Shown here one piece after another: positions 62,292 through 64,000 of a DNA stretch of 64,000 bases. The notes below the pieces were generated by a model, which had not been told where the DNA came from, did not search any database, and worked only from the letters and a program-made list of their open reading frames with translations. The first letter of the stretch is position 1; each line of letters starts with the position of its first letter. Both the position numbers and the translations under genes were made by a program. Source of the stretch: Bacteroidaceae bacterium (GTDB lineage: Bacteria > Bacteroidota > Bacteroidia > Bacteroidales > Bacteroidaceae); NCBI GenBank assembly GCA_016280855.1, contig JAEEHP010000073.1, forward strand, positions 1 to 64,000, in the 5' to 3' direction.

Positions 62292-63539
62292 ATGAATACA
62301 CTATTCGAAGAGGCTCATATCGGGCCACTCACACTCCGCAACCGCTCCATCCGCAGCGCCGCCTTCGAGAGCATGTGCCCCGGACACGTTCCGTCGCAGC
62401 AGCTCTACGACTACCACACCAGCGTCGCCCGTGGAGGCATCGGCATGACTACCATCGCCTACGCCGCCGTCACCGAGAGCGGCCTCAGCTTCGATCGCCA
62501 GCTGGTCATGCGCCCTGAGATCGTCCCCGGCCTGCGCCATCTCACCGACGGCATACACGCCGAAGGTGCTGCCGCAGGCATCCAGCTCGGCCATTGCGGC
62601 AACATGAGCCATCGCGAGATATGCGGTTGCACACCCGTAGGCGCTTCCACGGGCTTTAACCTCTACTCCCCTACCCTCGTCCGCGGCCTGCGCGCCGACG
62701 AACTGCCCGCGTTGGCCAAGTGCTTCAGACGCGCCACACGGCTGGCCATGGAAGCCGGCTTCGACAGTGTGGAGATCCACTGCGGTCACGGCTACCTCAT
62801 CGACCAGTTTCTCAACCCCTTCTTCAACCACCGCCGCGACGAGTACGGCGGCTCATTGGACAACCGTATGCGGTTCATGGAGATGTGCGTCAACGAAGCC
62901 CTCGAAGCGGCACAGGGCAAAATCGCCGTCATCTGTAAGATGAACATGCGCGACGGACTGAAGAACGGCGTCTCGCTCGAAGACCACAGCATCCCCGTAG
63001 CACGTCGCCTACAGCAACTCGGCGTCGATGGGCTGGTGCTCAGCGGAGGACTCGTCAGCGCCACGCCGATGTACGTCATGCGCGGCGAACTGCCCCTCAC
63101 CACCATGACCCATTACATGGACAAGTGGTGGCTCAAATACGGCATACGTGCCGGACAGCCCATCGTCAAGCACGTCATGACCAAGCCCTTCCCCTATCAC
63201 GAAGCCTTCTTCCTCGACGACGCCCTCAAGTTCCGTGCAGCCCTGCCCGACATGACCCTCATCTACGTCGGCGGACTCGTCGCGGGCGACAAAATCAGCG
63301 AAGTGCTCGCCCACGGCTTCGAGGCCGTCCAGATGGCACGATCCGTCCTCCGCGAACCCGACTTCGTCAACAAGCTCAAAGCCGACCCACACTACCGCAG
63401 CCAGTGCCGCCACTCCAACTACTGCATCGGACGTATGTACACCCTCGACATGCGGTGCCATCAGTGCATGAACGGCGAGCCGCTGCCCAACAGCATCATC
63501 AAAGAAATCGAACGAATAGAGCGTGAACAAAATGCATAA
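62292..63539 (+). CDS. NADH:flavin oxidoreductase / Old Yellow Enzyme family protein
   Basis: LFEEAHIGPLTLRNRSIRSAAFESM; GFDSVEIHCGHGYLIDQFLNPFFNHRRDEYGGSLDNRMRF; C-terminal Cys cluster QCRHSNYCIGRMYTLDMRCHQC. Confidence 0.92.
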   Translation: MNTLFEEAHIGPLTLRNRSIRSAAFESMCPGHVPSQQLYDYHTSVARGGIGMTTIAYAAVTESGLSFDRQLVMRPEIVPGLRHLTDGIHAEGAAAGIQLGHCGNMSHREICGCTPVGASTGFNLYSPTLVRGLRADELPALAKCFRRATRLAMEAGFDSVEIHCGHGYLIDQFLNPFFNHRRDEYGGSLDNRMRFMEMCVNEALEAAQGKIAVICKMNMRDGLKNGVSLEDHSIPVARRLQQLGVDGLVLSGGLVSATPMYVMRGELPLTTMTHYMDKWWLKYGIRAGQPIVKHVMTKPFPYHEAFFLDDALKFRAALPDMTLIYVGGLVAGDKISEVLAHGFEAVQMARSVLREPDFVNKLKADPHYRSQCRHSNYCIGRMYTLDMRCHQCMNGEPLPNSIIKEIERIEREQNA

Positions 63540-64000
63540 AAGATTAGCTATCGTCACTGGTGCCGACACCGGCATGGGACTCGAAGAAACACGTGCCGTG
63601 GCCGAAGCCGGCTTCCACGTCATCATGGCTTGCTTCTGCCCCGTCAAAGCCGCCCCCGTCTGCCAACGGCTCATCGCCGAGACCGGCAACCCCGACATCG
63701 AAGTCATCGGCCTCGACCTCGCCAACCTCTCATCCGTACGTGTCTTCGCCGACGAGATCAAAGCGCGCTTTGCCTCCCTCACCCTCCTCATGAACAACGC
63801 CGGCACCATCGAAACCGGATTCCACACCACCGTAGATGGGCTGGAGCGTACCGTCAGCGTCAACTATGTCGGCCCCTACCTCCTCACCCGTCTGCTCCTG
63901 CCCCTCATGAGCCGCGGCTCACGCATCGTGAACATGTCCTCGCTCGTCTTCCCATGGGGCAGTCTCGACTTCCCCGATTTCTTCGAACGAGGGCGCAAAG
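63532..64000 (+). CDS. Short-chain dehydrogenase/reductase (3' truncated by window edge)
   Basis: MHKRLAIVTGADTGMGLEETRAVAEAGFHVIMAC...LLMNNAG...SVNYVGPYLLTRLLLPLM; ATG overlaps the upstream stop by 8 nt. Confidence 0.88.
   Translation, partial: MHKRLAIVTGADTGMGLEETRAVAEAGFHVIMACFCPVKAAPVCQRLIAETGNPDIEVIGLDLANLSSVRVFADEIKARFASLTLLMNNAGTIETGFHTTVDGLERTVSVNYVGPYLLTRLLLPLMSRGSRIVNMSSLVFPWGSLDFPDFFERGRK

Overview
Bacteroidales-type (Prevotella-like) chromosomal window, read from sequence only; family calls are from motif recognition, with no database search. Gene order: alaS; a run of secreted proteins (1179-aa unknown, M60-type metallopeptidase, multi-TM protein, CXXCH/beta-propeller lipoprotein, GH127/146-like, DUF6055-like HExxH protein, 5-repeat DUF4859-like protein); a TPR lipoprotein-AraC regulator; two tandem >3100-aa LamG-like surface proteins followed by a 341-aa protein and a 57-aa peptide; a complete alpha-glucan (sus-like) locus (GH97, GH77, MFS, LacI on the minus strand; SusC, SusD, SusE/F-like, GH13 on the plus strand); GH53; an OYE-family oxidoreductase; and an SDR truncated by the window edge. 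The most unusual signal is a family of short GC-rich palindromic repeats (consensus near GTAACCACTCCCTCCCT-loop-AGGGAGGGCGGGGGGTGGGTC). They lie between genes and also inside reading frames, where they are translated as recurring peptides such as TTPSLxGRAGGGS. Three genes have a start codon bracketed by an inverted pair of these elements. A related 91-bp palindromic element is translated inside alanyl-tRNA synthetase. Other repeat families (TTTCAAC heptamers, AGATGAGAGATTA-type) are also read through within genes. Further regulatory structures include a LacI-type palindrome in the sus divergent region, a 17-bp stem before the amylase gene, a 22-bp-phased triple repeat before the AraC regulator, and an octamer array before the first giant gene.
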